DNA of 64,000 nt from an uncultured Lachnospiraceae bacterium (GTDB taxonomy: Bacteria > Bacillota > Clostridia > Lachnospirales > Lachnospiraceae). Below, in pieces: positions 43,979 to 53,624 of the stretch (positions are counted from its first letter, which is position 1; every line of letters begins with the position of its first letter). A model generated the notes under the pieces. That model did not search any database, was not told the DNA's origin, and was given only the letters and a program-made list of their open reading frames with translations. The stretch lies in contig CALWSC010000064.1 in NCBI GenBank assembly GCA_944384105.1, forward strand, positions 1 through 64,000, read 5' to 3'. A program made the position numbers and the translations under genes.

Positions 43979-44866
43979 TCAGCCTTTTACTGAACCGACC
44001 GTAATTCCTTTCACAAAGTATTTCTGGAAGAACGGGAATACTATTAACATCGGTCCCACTGCCACAACACACAATGCCATTCTGGCTGTTTCTCCGGGGA
44101 TCTGTGACAGGTCCACCGATACTCCTGCTGCCATGGAAGATCTCAGGAATTCGATATTATTCATAATTCGGTACAGATAGTACTGCAGCGAAGTAAGTTT
44201 GTTCTCGTTGATGTATAACATGGACAGCCACCAGTCATTCCAGTATGTAAAAGCGGTAAACAATCCAATCGTTGCAAATGCCGGTTTTGATATAGGTGCT
44301 ACTATTTTGAAAAAGATATATGCTTCGGAAGCTCCGTCGATCTTAGCTGCTTCTATCAGTGCCATCGGTGTATCCTTAAAAAATCCATTCATGAGAAATA
44401 CATGCCACGGCATAATGATGTAGGGAAGTATCATCGCAAAAATCGTATCTTTTAAATTGTAGTACTGTGTATTAACAATATAGCTCGCCACCATTCCTCC
44501 GTTGAAAAGCAGTGTAAAAAAGACTAAGAAGGAAAGAACGTTCCTGAATTTATAATCTTTTCTGGCCATCACATATGCCAGCATACTGGTGCATAGCAGG
44601 CTGAGCAGTGTACCTCCAACTGTTACAACTATGGTAACCACATAAGCGTTTAAAATCTGTGCCGGGTTTTTGAATACATACTTAAATGCCTCTAACGAAA
44701 ATTTTGTCGGCAGTAAATGATAACCTTCTTTTGCCAAAGACATCTCGTCTGTAAAGGATGCGGCAAGAATATAAAAAAGAGGTACAACACAGCATAATGC
44801 AATAACTATAAATATTATATTTATGATAATTTGTGATATTGTCTTTGTTCCTTTTTTCTGAACCAT
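43979..44866 (-). CDS. ABC importer permease (LplC/YtcP-like, CUT1)
   Basis: Inner-membrane permease of 295 residues with six predicted helices, beginning IIINIIFIVIALCCVVPLFY. The EAA loop that docks the ATPase reads ALIEAAKIDGASEAYIFFKI. The ending FPFFQKYFVKGITVGSVKG is typical of the LplC group. GGGAGG precedes the ATG. It forms the channel with the neighbouring LplB-like permease 12 bases upstream. Confidence 0.92.
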   Translation of the reverse strand: MVQKKGTKTISQIIINIIFIVIALCCVVPLFYILAASFTDEMSLAKEGYHLLPTKFSLEAFKYVFKNPAQILNAYVVTIVVTVGGTLLSLLCTSMLAYVMARKDYKFRNVLSFLVFFTLLFNGGMVASYIVNTQYYNLKDTIFAMILPYIIMPWHVFLMNGFFKDTPMALIEAAKIDGASEAYIFFKIVAPISKPAFATIGLFTAFTYWNDWWLSMLYINENKLTSLQYYLYRIMNNIEFLRSSMAAGVSVDLSQIPGETARMALCVVAVGPMLIVFPFFQKYFVKGITVGSVKG

Positions 44867-44878
44867 GTCTGCACCTCC

Positions 44879-45814
44879 CTAGAATATCGCATAATCGTTA
44901 TTTCGCTTCTTGACAATCAGATTGGAAACGAGTACCAGAATAAATCCGACGATCGACTGATACAATGCCGCTGCAGATGAAATACCGATATCGCCTGTTA
45001 CTCTGAGCGCACGATATACATATGTATCGATTACGTCTGTAGTTGAATATAAGGCACCCGAATTTCTGGTAAGGAAATAAAACATACCAAAATCGGAGTA
45101 GAATATTTTTCCTATCTGCAGGAGTGCCATCATCACAATTGTCGGCATCATATACGGAATCATGATCTTAAATACCTGCTGTCTCCTGTTTGCCCCGTCA
45201 ATTGCCGCTGCTTCAAGATAGCTGGAATCAATGCTGATCAGCGTTGCATAAAAGAGCAATGTCATATATCCGATATTTTTCCAGAGATATGCGATTGTCA
45301 GTATAACCGGCCAGACTTTCGGCGTCGCATAGAAATTGATCGGATCTTTTCCTGCTGATTCCATAAGGTTAGGAATAACCCCCATATCCGGACTGAGCAT
45401 CGCATATACAACATAGCTGGCTACAACCCATGATACAAAATACGGTATAAACATTGCAGTCTGGTAAACCTTTATTTTCTTTCTGGTAAGTTCATTCATC
45501 AGTATCGCAAGAAAGATTGCGGATACAAGTGTCAGTGTTATGAACATGGCGTTCAGGCAGAGTGTATTTCTTGTAATTCGGAATGCGTCCTGAGATTTAA
45601 AAAGAAATTCAAAGTTTTTAAATCCAACCCAGTCGCTTCCCCATATGCCCTTCGCATAATCAACCTGTTTAAATGGTATAACAATTCCAATCAGGGGCAC
45701 ATAATAAAATGCTGCCAAAAATGCAAACCCTGGAATAGCCAGGACCGTCAATCCCCAATTCATCTTCCGACGGGCCTTTTTCATTTTCATTCTTTTTACT
45801 TTCGTATCTCTCAC
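44879..45814 (-). CDS. ABC importer permease (LplB/YteP-like, CUT1)
   Basis: First gene of the catabolic operon; about 311 residues with six membrane helices (GLTVLAIPGFAFLAAFYYVP, GLTLCLNAMF-like second helix region). The EAA loop is SYLEAAAIDGANRRQQVFKI. The start is uncertain. The GTG at 45814 has GGAGG 8 bases before it; ATGs at 45829 and 45853 in the same frame lack a good site. The basic N-terminus (KVKRMKMKKARRKMNW) is cytoplasmic. Confidence 0.87.
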   Translation of the reverse strand: MRDTKVKRMKMKKARRKMNWGLTVLAIPGFAFLAAFYYVPLIGIVIPFKQVDYAKGIWGSDWVGFKNFEFLFKSQDAFRITRNTLCLNAMFITLTLVSAIFLAILMNELTRKKIKVYQTAMFIPYFVSWVVASYVVYAMLSPDMGVIPNLMESAGKDPINFYATPKVWPVILTIAYLWKNIGYMTLLFYATLISIDSSYLEAAAIDGANRRQQVFKIMIPYMMPTIVMMALLQIGKIFYSDFGMFYFLTRNSGALYSTTDVIDTYVYRALRVTGDIGISSAAALYQSIVGFILVLVSNLIVKKRNNDYAIF

Positions 45815-45867
45815 ATGCTCAGCCTCCATTTCTTTTCCATAACCTCGTTCCATCAGGTGTTACTGTC

Positions 45868-45873
45868 ATTATA
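45868..45873 (-). promoter_or_regulatory. -10 element of the ABC/URO-D operon
   Basis: TATAAT on the minus strand (45873-45868) about 55 bases before the first permease. The -35 position reads GGAAAT, far from consensus, suggesting dependence on the divergent AraC-type activator. Confidence 0.45.
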
Positions 45874-45982
45874 GATACCCCATAATGCGGATTTCCAGAG
45901 TAAAATGGCGCCTTTTTATATAAAAAAAGTTCCAAATACAGTATCTTTTTCCCATTTTGCAGTAATTGTCCTTTTTTACACC

Positions 45983-46011
45983 TTTACAGAATTCCTGTCC
46001 TTTATTACAAT
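45983..46011 (+). promoter_or_regulatory. Promoter of the transmembrane AraC-type regulator
   Basis: TTTACA (45983-45988), 17 bases, TACAAT (46006-46011), about 30 bases before the ATG at 46040. It lies inside the longer possible reading frame from 45905, which argues against that start. Confidence 0.6.
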
Positions 46012-46039
46012 TAAAAAAAAGCCATTGAGGTGGGGAAAA

Positions 46040-48358
46040 ATGAAGTTATTAAAAAAGAGCACATATCAACAAACACTGATCATAATTCTATCCTTATTAT
46101 TAACACTGTTTTGTGTCCCTTTTGCATTTACTCTCTACAGTTCTTCAAAAAGCAGAATACTTGATGCACAGCAGGCAGCCAACAATCAAAATCTTCAACA
46201 AATCAAATATAATTATGATATATATCAGGATATGATATCTAATTTATGCTTTTCCATATATCTGGACAATGGGACTCAAAGCCTGCTGTATAACCCTAAC
46301 ATTACATCTAAAGAAGCTTACGAACAGATTGATTATTTTAATTCCTCTGTACTCAATGTCTATCCGTCTGTATATTCGATCACTATTTATAATGGAATCC
46401 AAAAGAAATATTACTCTACTCTGATGGACTCTACGGAATATCTGTCTTCCATCACCGATCTTTTTTCAGGCGAAAGTATGCCGCCAAAACTGAAGCCTAT
46501 TCTTCGCAGAATACCGAACGAGACCGGTACCGGAGAGTTATATGTATATACATATCTGATATATGATTTTGAAAGCAGCAGTGATTCATCTGCCAGTTTT
46601 ATTATCGTGGAGCAGAATGCCAACTGGCTGATCGACAACTTTACGCAGATACGCAGTGTAAACGAGAGCATTCCGAGTGAAATCTATCTTTTAGACAATG
46701 AGGGAAATATATTTTCACAAAATCCGGATACCATATCGCAGGACAGCTCCGAGATACTGGAAAACTTCTTTGCGGATCATGCCGAATCCGGTGAGCAGGA
46801 AATGAATGATGATGTCCATTCTATCACCTATTCTTACAAGGGTGAACGTTATCTTATCACACAGTTGTCGCTCACGAATCAGGACTCACTGGTAATGCTT
46901 CAGAACTATAATGATGTATTTGCCAATATAGAAAGTTTCAAACATACTTTTGCCGTTGTTATTATCATATGGGTGATACTTTTTGCCATGGCCATATGGG
47001 GGATTTCGAAAAAGCTTTATGCACCGGTTCAGAAAATGCTTAAATATGTCAATGGACTTTCCGGCCAGACGCCGGAAACAGGCAACGAATTCCAGCAGCT
47101 TATGAACCTTTATAAAGATTCCTATGACAAACTGACGAATCATAATCATGCCGCGCACTATGTAATCACTCAATATCAGCTTGAAAAGCTTCTGGTAGAC
47201 AGTACCAAAAACGTATGGAATAATTTTATTGCCTATACGCCGGATCATTGGCTGTCGGAAGCTTCCAATATGCCGCTTCGTGTGTTTCACCTGACCATGG
47301 ACAGCCAAAAGGCTGACGGCAGCATCTGGTCAGATGATGACTTCCGGTTATATTTATTTGCAACACAGAATATTTTATCTGAGCTTCTGAAGAAAGACCG
47401 AAACTCAGAAGTTTTCATGACAAGCGACTACTCTATATGGGGAATTATTCAGGCCAGAGGCGAAGGACGCGATGCAAATCTGGAAACTATTCTTGTACAG
47501 ACGCAGGATTATGTAAAAAAATACTTAGCTGTACATTTTAATGTTTCGTACAGCGGTATCGCTTTACAGCCTACTGATATCACCCGCCTGTATCACGAAA
47601 CTCTGACCTTACATGACTATCATTATGTTTACGGGCCCGATGCTGTAATCAGTCCGGACACCTGTAAAGTAAATCTTGCAAATGACAATGACCACCTTCC
47701 GGATCATCTGGTTAAAAAATGTCTGTCTGCAATAAAGATCGGAAATCTGGAATCCGCTGTTCCTTCTATCCATGAGATCTTTCATGCGCTTCAGGAAATG
47801 CGCTATGAGAATATCCAGATATCGATCATGGCATTGGCAAATCAGATTAACTTTACATTAAAGGAGCTGTGTAATTCAAAAGGAGTTCTGACTAAAATCC
47901 GTTTTGAATGGATTTATTCTCAGATTGATATGGCTCATTATTTGCAGGATGTGCAGAAGAGTATGCTTGATTATCTGGATGATACACTGCGCATTTTCCA
48001 GGTCAAAACTGATCAGGATAAAGAGCACCTGTTTATTCAGAGCATTCAGAATTATATAGCCTCAAATTACAGTGATCCGAATTTATCCTCGCAGCTCATA
48101 GGAGAGCAGTTTCATCTGTCCTCCAAATACTTGATGAAGAGATTTCTGAATTACTCCGGTATTTCACTGAACGAGTATATCCTGGAAGTCCGTATGCATC
48201 AGGCCGCGGTTCTGCTCAAAAACAGTGATTATGCCATCGGTAAAATTGCCGCGTCCGTTGGGATTCTGAATGAAAACTATTTCTATAAACTGTTTAAAAA
48301 ATTCTACGGATGTACCCCGCGGGAATATTCCATCCAGCAGCGCAAATCGGAGAAATAA
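46040..48358 (+). CDS. Transmembrane AraC-family regulator (YesN-like sensor)
   Basis: About 772 residues. Membrane helix 1 (TLIIILSLLLTLFCVPFAFT) and helix 2 at about residues 300-322 (FAVVIIIWVILFAMAIWGIS) flank an external sensor domain of about 265 residues. A cytoplasmic linker follows, then two AraC helix-turn-helix motifs in the last 105 residues (SQLIGEQFHLSSKYLMKRFL, IGKIAASVGILNENYFYKLF). One-protein sensor-activators of this form usually switch on a neighbouring sugar ABC operon; here that is the divergent LplB-type operon. The ATG at 46040 follows GAGGTGGGG. Confidence 0.9.
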   Translation: MKLLKKSTYQQTLIIILSLLLTLFCVPFAFTLYSSSKSRILDAQQAANNQNLQQIKYNYDIYQDMISNLCFSIYLDNGTQSLLYNPNITSKEAYEQIDYFNSSVLNVYPSVYSITIYNGIQKKYYSTLMDSTEYLSSITDLFSGESMPPKLKPILRRIPNETGTGELYVYTYLIYDFESSSDSSASFIIVEQNANWLIDNFTQIRSVNESIPSEIYLLDNEGNIFSQNPDTISQDSSEILENFFADHAESGEQEMNDDVHSITYSYKGERYLITQLSLTNQDSLVMLQNYNDVFANIESFKHTFAVVIIIWVILFAMAIWGISKKLYAPVQKMLKYVNGLSGQTPETGNEFQQLMNLYKDSYDKLTNHNHAAHYVITQYQLEKLLVDSTKNVWNNFIAYTPDHWLSEASNMPLRVFHLTMDSQKADGSIWSDDDFRLYLFATQNILSELLKKDRNSEVFMTSDYSIWGIIQARGEGRDANLETILVQTQDYVKKYLAVHFNVSYSGIALQPTDITRLYHETLTLHDYHYVYGPDAVISPDTCKVNLANDNDHLPDHLVKKCLSAIKIGNLESAVPSIHEIFHALQEMRYENIQISIMALANQINFTLKELCNSKGVLTKIRFEWIYSQIDMAHYLQDVQKSMLDYLDDTLRIFQVKTDQDKEHLFIQSIQNYIASNYSDPNLSSQLIGEQFHLSSKYLMKRFLNYSGISLNEYILEVRMHQAAVLLKNSDYAIGKIAASVGILNENYFYKLFKKFYGCTPREYSIQQRKSEK

Positions 48359-48362
48359 AAAA

Positions 48363-48430
48363 GGAGACAATCCACACATCTTTCAGAACTTTAAAAAGTC
48401 TGAAATCCGTTGGATTGTCTCCTGCTGTCT
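48363..48430. terminator. Branched two-way terminator
   Basis: GGAGACAATCCA (48363-48374) pairs with TGGATTGTCTCC (48411-48422), enclosing a second hairpin, TTTCAG...CTGAAA (48381-48405). The minus strand runs into TTTTTT after the stem and the plus strand into GTCTTTTT. It ends both the AraC-type gene and the long nucleoside operon. Confidence 0.85.
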
Positions 48431-48432
48431 TT

Positions 48433-49059
48433 TTACAGCTTCATCAGGTCTTTCATATATGTTTCACCCTGTTTCTGGAATCCTATTGTCTGCAGGTAGG
48501 ATTCATGCGCTCCTGCCTTCCCCATAAAGGTCAGTTTTCGAACACCCTGTTCTCTCAGTCTGCCGTACAGGTACTTTCCGACTGAGCAGTCCCTGTATGT
48601 AGGTGTCGAATAATCCAGTGCAACCTCCACTTCCCCGTCCGTCCTTCGCTTTCCAAGAAAGATCCCGGCCGGTTCCGCATTATGGCATACAATATACGCG
48701 GCATCATACTGCGGAAGAGACTCATCTGCCCCTTGAAATGCAGGGAAGTATTTCATTATATCCTCTTTATAATAATTCAGAAGATAGTGGATCAGCGGCT
48801 CTTGGGCTTCACCTTCCACGAAGTTATATGCCCGTTCCGTTTTCCGGATTCGTATCAGATAATAAATATTGATGATAACCAGACAGGTATTCATCAGGGC
48901 GGTCGGGTAGGCATGGATGATCAGCGCATAAATCGTGCAGATCACGCCTCCTGCTGCATTGATGATTCTCAGTTTGAAAACCGATGTCATCAGAAAGGAC
49001 AGCAGTACCAGAGCGGAGCCGAAATACCCTACCAGTTCTACGATCATGCGAGTATCCAA
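48433..49059 (-). CDS. YgjV-like membrane domain fused to a GNAT-like domain
   Basis: A 208-residue protein. The first 75 residues are membrane helices of the YgjV type (LVGYFGSALVLLSFLMTSVF, INAAGGVICTIYALIIHAYP). The rest resembles an acetyltransferase fold (VEVALDYSTPTYRDCSVGKY, LYGRLREQGVRKLTFMGKAG, SYLQTIGFQKQGETYMKDLM). Function unknown. The start is a TTG at 49059, 7-8 bases after AAAGGAGGAG. It lies 14 bases after deoC, before the shared terminator, so it is the last gene of the nucleoside operon. Confidence 0.8.
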   Translation of the reverse strand: MDTRMIVELVGYFGSALVLLSFLMTSVFKLRIINAAGGVICTIYALIIHAYPTALMNTCLVIINIYYLIRIRKTERAYNFVEGEAQEPLIHYLLNYYKEDIMKYFPAFQGADESLPQYDAAYIVCHNAEPAGIFLGKRRTDGEVEVALDYSTPTYRDCSVGKYLYGRLREQGVRKLTFMGKAGAHESYLQTIGFQKQGETYMKDLMKL

Positions 49060-49073
49060 GCGATCTCCTCCTT

Positions 49074-49745
49074 TTAGTATCCGGATCCTGCGTCAGGGCT
49101 GTTTTTCATGATTTTAACCAGTCTGCTTGTTCCAAGCCTCTCTGCTCCCAGGCGGATGAATTCGTCTGCATCATCAAAGGATGAGATTCCGCCGGCTGCT
49201 TTAACTTTAACATCCTTTCCCACATGGGCTCTCATCAGTTCCACATCCGCAAATGTAGCCCCTGCAGTGGAAAAACCGGTAGAAGTCTTGATGTATTCCG
49301 CTCCCGCTTTCGTGACGATCTCACACATTTTGATCTTCTCCTCTTCGGTCAGCAGGCATGTCTCGATGATAACTTTCAGGATTCTGCCGTCACAAGCTTC
49401 ATGAATCTGACGGATTTCGTCTTCGATTTCCTCGTATTTTCTGTCTTTGAGATGACCGATGTTGATAACCATGTCAATCTCATCTGCCCCGTTTGCAACA
49501 GCATCCTTTGTCTCAAATACTTTAACTGCTGTGGTACTGTAGCCGTTCGGGAATCCGATTACCGTACAGATCGGAAGTTTTCCTTCCACGTATTCCGCAG
49601 ACTGTTTTACATAGGAAGCCGGGATGCACGCAGATGCCGCTTCGTATTTAATGGCATCGTCCAGAATCTGGCGGATTTCTTCCCAGGTTGCTGTCTGTGT
49701 CAGTAAGGTATGGTCTACATATTTTAAAATTTCTTTCTTATCCAT
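49074..49745 (-). CDS. deoC: Deoxyribose-phosphate aldolase
   Basis: Cleaves 2-deoxyribose 5-phosphate to glyceraldehyde 3-phosphate and acetaldehyde. The class I aldolase residues are visible: [24 protein letters not shown], the Schiff-base Lys in [15 protein letters not shown], and [17 protein letters not shown]. The ATG at 49745 gives 223 residues, the normal size, with AGAGG before it; a longer reading would overlap the add gene. It takes the deoxypentose product of DeoB in the same operon. Confidence 0.95.
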   Translation of the reverse strand: MDKKEILKYVDHTLLTQTATWEEIRQILDDAIKYEAASACIPASYVKQSAEYVEGKLPICTVIGFPNGYSTTAVKVFETKDAVANGADEIDMVINIGHLKDRKYEEIEDEIRQIHEACDGRILKVIIETCLLTEEEKIKMCEIVTKAGAEYIKTSTGFSTAGATFADVELMRAHVGKDVKVKAAGGISSFDDADEFIRLGAERLGTSRLVKIMKNSPDAGSGY

Positions 49746-49746
49746 C

Positions 49747-50712
49747 TTAAACCTCTTTCTTTTCTGTTTTAAACAATTCTTTGATTTCCGGGTCAAATGC
49801 TGTCTCAGACGCATTGCAGAGCAGCGCAAAAATCAATTCCTCATCCCGTCCATATTGTTCATAGATTTTTATCAGTTCTTTTGTCATCGTGGTACCGCTG
49901 ACAGTTCTGTTATCCGTGTTGATACTGACTTTGATTCCGGCATCCACAAACTGTCTGAGAGGATACTCCTCCCACGTTCTGACCGCTTTTGTCTGGAAGT
50001 TGCTTGTAGGACACATCTCCACACCGATTCCGGCTTCGGCATAGTCCTTCATCAATTCCGGATCCTGTTTCAGGGCGATTCCGTGTCCGATTCTTCTGGC
50101 TCCCAGTTCCAGGGCTTCTCTTACATTTTCAAGATTTCCGGTCTCACCTGAATGGATGGTAAACGGCATTCCGATTCGTTTTGCCTCCCAAAAAAGCTTC
50201 CGGAAATTTTTTGTCGGAAATGCAGACTCATCACCTGCCAGGTCGAGGGCGCACACGCCTTTTCCGAGATACTGTTTTGCACATGCAAGCATCTCCATGT
50301 TCTGTTCCACAGTATGGTTTCTCATGGCGCAGACAATGATGCCGTACCGTACTTTAAAATCCTCTTTCGCCCGTTCCATTCCTTTTCTGACCGCTTCGAT
50401 GACCTCGCCGCAGCTTAAATGTTCGTGAGCAGAAAGCATCGGGGCGAAGCGGACTTCAATATATTTCATGTTCTCTTTGGCGATCTCCTGTACAAAGGTA
50501 TAGGCACCTTCTTCCAACCCTTCTGCATCCTGCAGACATTTCAGCGGAAGATCAAATTTTTCCAGATATTCTGTCAGGCTCCTGCATTCTTCCGATACCG
50601 TCAGCATGTCCTCAGATACCGGTCTTCCCAGACGGCGTTCAATCACAGCTTTTGTAAGCGATCCATCCAGATGGCAGTGCAAATCAATTTTGGGAAGTTG
50701 TTCTATATTCAT
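49747..50712 (-). CDS. add: Adenosine deaminase
   Basis: Deaminates adenosine and deoxyadenosine to (deoxy)inosine with a zinc ion, in the cytoplasm. Metal and catalytic motifs: [26 protein letters not shown] (catalytic Glu and His region), [12 protein letters not shown] and [17 protein letters not shown]. The ATG at 50712 gives 321 residues and follows AAGGTGG by 6 bases. It feeds inosine to the neighbouring PunA. Confidence 0.94.
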   Translation of the reverse strand: MNIEQLPKIDLHCHLDGSLTKAVIERRLGRPVSEDMLTVSEECRSLTEYLEKFDLPLKCLQDAEGLEEGAYTFVQEIAKENMKYIEVRFAPMLSAHEHLSCGEVIEAVRKGMERAKEDFKVRYGIIVCAMRNHTVEQNMEMLACAKQYLGKGVCALDLAGDESAFPTKNFRKLFWEAKRIGMPFTIHSGETGNLENVREALELGARRIGHGIALKQDPELMKDYAEAGIGVEMCPTSNFQTKAVRTWEEYPLRQFVDAGIKVSINTDNRTVSGTTMTKELIKIYEQYGRDEELIFALLCNASETAFDPEIKELFKTEKKEV

Positions 50713-50738
50713 GTTCGCCCACCTTTCCATACGCCGGA

Positions 50739-51551
50739 TTATACGGTTTCTATAATCTTTGTAACAAGTTTTTTAAAGTCTTTGGATACGCGGTCTGCTG
50801 TCTCCTGCACTTCTTTGTGATCCAGTTTCTGATTACTCATTCCTGCTGCCAGGTTGGTAATACAGGAGATACCTCCGATTTCCATTCCCATATGGCGTGC
50901 AGCCATTGCCTCGCAGGCTGTGCTCATGCCGACTGCATCTCCGCCCCAGATCCGGCACATTCTTACTTCAGCCGGAGTCTCATAAGCCGGTCCTGTCAGC
51001 TGGACATAGACTCCTTCTTTCAGGTCTACTCCGCATGCTTCTGCAGAAGAACGAATCACATTCTGAATCCGTTTGCTGTATACTTCGCTCATATCCGGAA
51101 ATCTCGGTCCCAGATCTTCCATGTTTGGTCCGATCAGCGGACTTGGCACTCCTGTGGCAATATGGTCCGTAAGCATCATAAAGTCTCCCGGATGGAAGTT
51201 CTCGTTGATTCCTCCTGCCGCATTTGTCAGAATCAGTTTTTTCGCTCCCAGCAGTCCCATAAGGCGTGTCGGAAGAACAACATCAGACATAGGATATCCT
51301 TCATAATAATGCACTCTTCCCTGCATGATCACAACCGGCACTTCTCCGACATACCCGAAAACGAAACGTCCTTTATGTCCCTTTACTGTGGAAACCGGAA
51401 ATCCTTCAATATCAGAGTACTCCACTGTTGTTTCTATGCGGATTCCGTCTGCATAATCTCCCAGTCCGCTTCCTAAAATCAGCGCCACCTCCGGCTGAAA
51501 ATCTGTTTTTTCCCTGATACTTGCCAGGCAAGTCATTAATTTATTTTTCAT
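50739..51551 (-). CDS. punA: Purine-nucleoside phosphorylase
   Basis: Phosphorolyses inosine/guanosine and their deoxy forms to base plus (deoxy)ribose 1-phosphate. It is the trimeric PNP type: VALILGSGLGDYADGI, HKGRFVFGYVGEVPVVIMQG, RVHYYEGYPM, LILTNAAGGINENFHPGDFM and YVQLTGPAYETPAEVRM. The 270-residue length is usual. The ribose 1-phosphate product goes to DeoB. Confidence 0.95.
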   Translation of the reverse strand: MKNKLMTCLASIREKTDFQPEVALILGSGLGDYADGIRIETTVEYSDIEGFPVSTVKGHKGRFVFGYVGEVPVVIMQGRVHYYEGYPMSDVVLPTRLMGLLGAKKLILTNAAGGINENFHPGDFMMLTDHIATGVPSPLIGPNMEDLGPRFPDMSEVYSKRIQNVIRSSAEACGVDLKEGVYVQLTGPAYETPAEVRMCRIWGGDAVGMSTACEAMAARHMGMEIGGISCITNLAAGMSNQKLDHKEVQETADRVSKDFKKLVTKIIETV

Positions 51552-51566
51552 TTATTTACCACTCCT

Positions 51567-52298
51567 TTATAAATCTTCTGCCAGGATGTCAGAGATCATT
51601 TCTTTCATCCTGTGATATTGTTCATAGTTAATCAGAATATAGCTGCCCTGCATCGATATCATGCCGTTTTCTTTGAATTTCTTGATGGAACGGCTGATCG
51701 TCTTGACACAGAGTCCCGTAAAGTCCGACAGATCCTGACGGTCTCCCTTCATCCGCAGAACCCCGTTGTGTGCGTATTTACGGTAGCGCTTCATCAGAAG
51801 AAAAGCTACCCTGTCTGCACCCTGGAGAAAGAGCAGCATACGGCTGTCTCTTGCCTGCTCAAGCAGATATTCTCCCATCAGTCTGCTTTCCTGTTTGAGA
51901 GCAATAATATCGGAATCCAGCCATTTTTTAAATCCTTCTTTGGGAATCTTCAGGACTGTACACTTTGTCGCCGTCTGCAACGTCGTCTGATACTTGTCCA
52001 GATTGATAATGACTTCCATTCCTCCGAACGCATAAACTTTTTCAAACATCATGAAGTCATAGTTGATACCGTAAATCCGGTAGTCTGTCGCTTTAATCAG
52101 TCCTTTGCCAATGAAGTAGATCATATCTGCAGGTTCGCCTTCCTGTACAAAGATCGTCCCCTCTTCCAGCTCTTCCACTGCAAAGGTTTCCATCAGCCAC
52201 ATCGGCGCTGTGCGGAAATATTGCTCAAACTGTTCTCTTCTGTCTTTTTCAATTTCATTCAGAAACGGCAGAATTTTCGCCAGATACGTATTTTCCAT
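51567..52298 (-). CDS. Crp/Fnr-family transcriptional regulator
   Basis: A 243-residue regulator: N-terminal cyclic-nucleotide-binding-like beta roll (LEEGTIFVQEGEPADMIYFI, FGGMEVIINLDKYQTTLQTA), dimer helix, and C-terminal winged helix (DRQDLSDFTGLCVKTISRSI, KKFKENGMISMQGSYILINY). No FNR-type cysteine cluster is seen, so it is not an oxygen sensor; the ligand may be a nucleoside-related molecule. AGGAG lies 6 bases before the ATG. Encoded inside the nucleoside operon, it probably activates it via the dyad at 61002-61013. Confidence 0.88.
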   Translation of the reverse strand: MENTYLAKILPFLNEIEKDRREQFEQYFRTAPMWLMETFAVEELEEGTIFVQEGEPADMIYFIGKGLIKATDYRIYGINYDFMMFEKVYAFGGMEVIINLDKYQTTLQTATKCTVLKIPKEGFKKWLDSDIIALKQESRLMGEYLLEQARDSRMLLFLQGADRVAFLLMKRYRKYAHNGVLRMKGDRQDLSDFTGLCVKTISRSIKKFKENGMISMQGSYILINYEQYHRMKEMISDILAEDL

Positions 52299-52307
52299 TG
52301 TTATCTC

Positions 52308-53591
52308 CTACTGTCTTCTTTTGCCTGTTATCTGTTTTCCTTTCACATACTTTGCTTCAATTTCTGCATCCTGATCCAGATAAATAAGTCGTTCCAGACG
52401 GTCTCTTACGGAAACTTCTCTGGCACTGCGGATCTTCGAATCATCGATGACTACTGCATCAAATTCATAACCTGCTTCCAGACTTCCGACTGCTCCGAAA
52501 AATTCTCCGCCTCCTTTTGTGGCGAGATAAAACGCCTCGGTCACCGTCAGAGGTTTTATACTCTGATCTGTAAGTCTCCAGCGCAACTTGGAGCACTGAA
52601 TAGCCATCGCCATTGCCCGAAACATGGAGAGTGAGGAGCCGGCTGCCACATCCGTACCCAGTCCCATTTTGATTCCCATTTCCAGATATCGTTTTGCCGG
52701 TGCGATCCCGGATGACAGATTGGCGTTGGATTCGGGACAGTGAGCGACGAATACACCCTGTTCTTTCATCATCCGGATCTCCTCTTCACTGCTGTATACA
52801 CAGTGTGCCATAATGGTTGGACAGTCTCCTCCGAAAAGGCCGTGGATCCGGTAGGCATCCCCATAGCAGGATGCCTTAGGCTGCAATTCCCTTACCCATT
52901 CGATCTCGCTTAAGTTTTCGGAAAGATGCGATTGTGCCGGAAGTCCGTAGCGCTTCTGCAGTTTCGAAAGCCGCTCCATCAGTTCATCAGAACAAGTCGG
53001 AATAAATCGGGGTGTGAGGATCGGTCTGACATTGGAAAATTTTTCGGATGCCAGAATCCATGCTTCTGTATCTTCAGCTGAAACTTCGGCACTTTTTTCG
53101 CAGAGTCCCTGGGAACTGTTGCGGTCCATATTGACCTTCCCTACATATCCCGCAAGTCCTGCTTTTTCCATCCGTTCCATGAGCCAGAGTGTCGCATCTT
53201 TATGGCAGGTTCCAAACACACATGCTCTTGTTGTAGCACTGCGGAGCAGATCCTCTGTAAAAATGGCATATGCTTTCTTCGCATAGCCGGAATCCTGATA
53301 TTTCTCTTCTTCCGGAAATGTATGCGTGTTCAGCCAGTCAATGAGCTCCAGATCCATTCCAAGTCCCCGGAAAGAATACTGCGGGGCATGCACATGAAGA
53401 TCGACAAGGCCCGGAATAATCAGTCTGTCGCCGTAATCGCGGCAGCTGATCCCTTTCCATTGTTCAGGCAATTCCTCGAAAATCCCGATGCTCTTTCCGT
53501 CTTCGCAGATCACATATCCATGTTCTATTGTCCTGATACTCTTCTGATTCTCGCTGTAACAGATATTCCCTCTGATCGCAAATCTTTCCAT
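52308..53591 (-). CDS. guaD: Guanine deaminase (amidohydrolase)
   Basis: Converts guanine to xanthine plus ammonia with a zinc ion. Amidohydrolase motifs: PGLVDLHVHAPQYSFRGLGM (the HxHAPQ form is characteristic of guanine deaminase), LSENLSEIEWV, IMAHCVYSSEEEI and LGTDVAAGSSLSMFRAM. At 427 residues it fits the family. In this operon it would remove the amino group from guanine released by PunA. Confidence 0.92.
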   Translation of the reverse strand: MERFAIRGNICYSENQKSIRTIEHGYVICEDGKSIGIFEELPEQWKGISCRDYGDRLIIPGLVDLHVHAPQYSFRGLGMDLELIDWLNTHTFPEEEKYQDSGYAKKAYAIFTEDLLRSATTRACVFGTCHKDATLWLMERMEKAGLAGYVGKVNMDRNSSQGLCEKSAEVSAEDTEAWILASEKFSNVRPILTPRFIPTCSDELMERLSKLQKRYGLPAQSHLSENLSEIEWVRELQPKASCYGDAYRIHGLFGGDCPTIMAHCVYSSEEEIRMMKEQGVFVAHCPESNANLSSGIAPAKRYLEMGIKMGLGTDVAAGSSLSMFRAMAMAIQCSKLRWRLTDQSIKPLTVTEAFYLATKGGGEFFGAVGSLEAGYEFDAVVIDDSKIRSAREVSVRDRLERLIYLDQDAEIEAKYVKGKQITGKRRQ

Positions 53592-53624
53592 GTCGTTCTC
53601 TCCTTGATCTGATTTTCCTTTTTC

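Noticed and set aside
45905..46039. Longer N-terminus for the transmembrane AraC regulator
   Set aside because: The extra stretch contains the predicted promoter and lacks a ribosome site, while GAGGTGGGG precedes the ATG at 46040.
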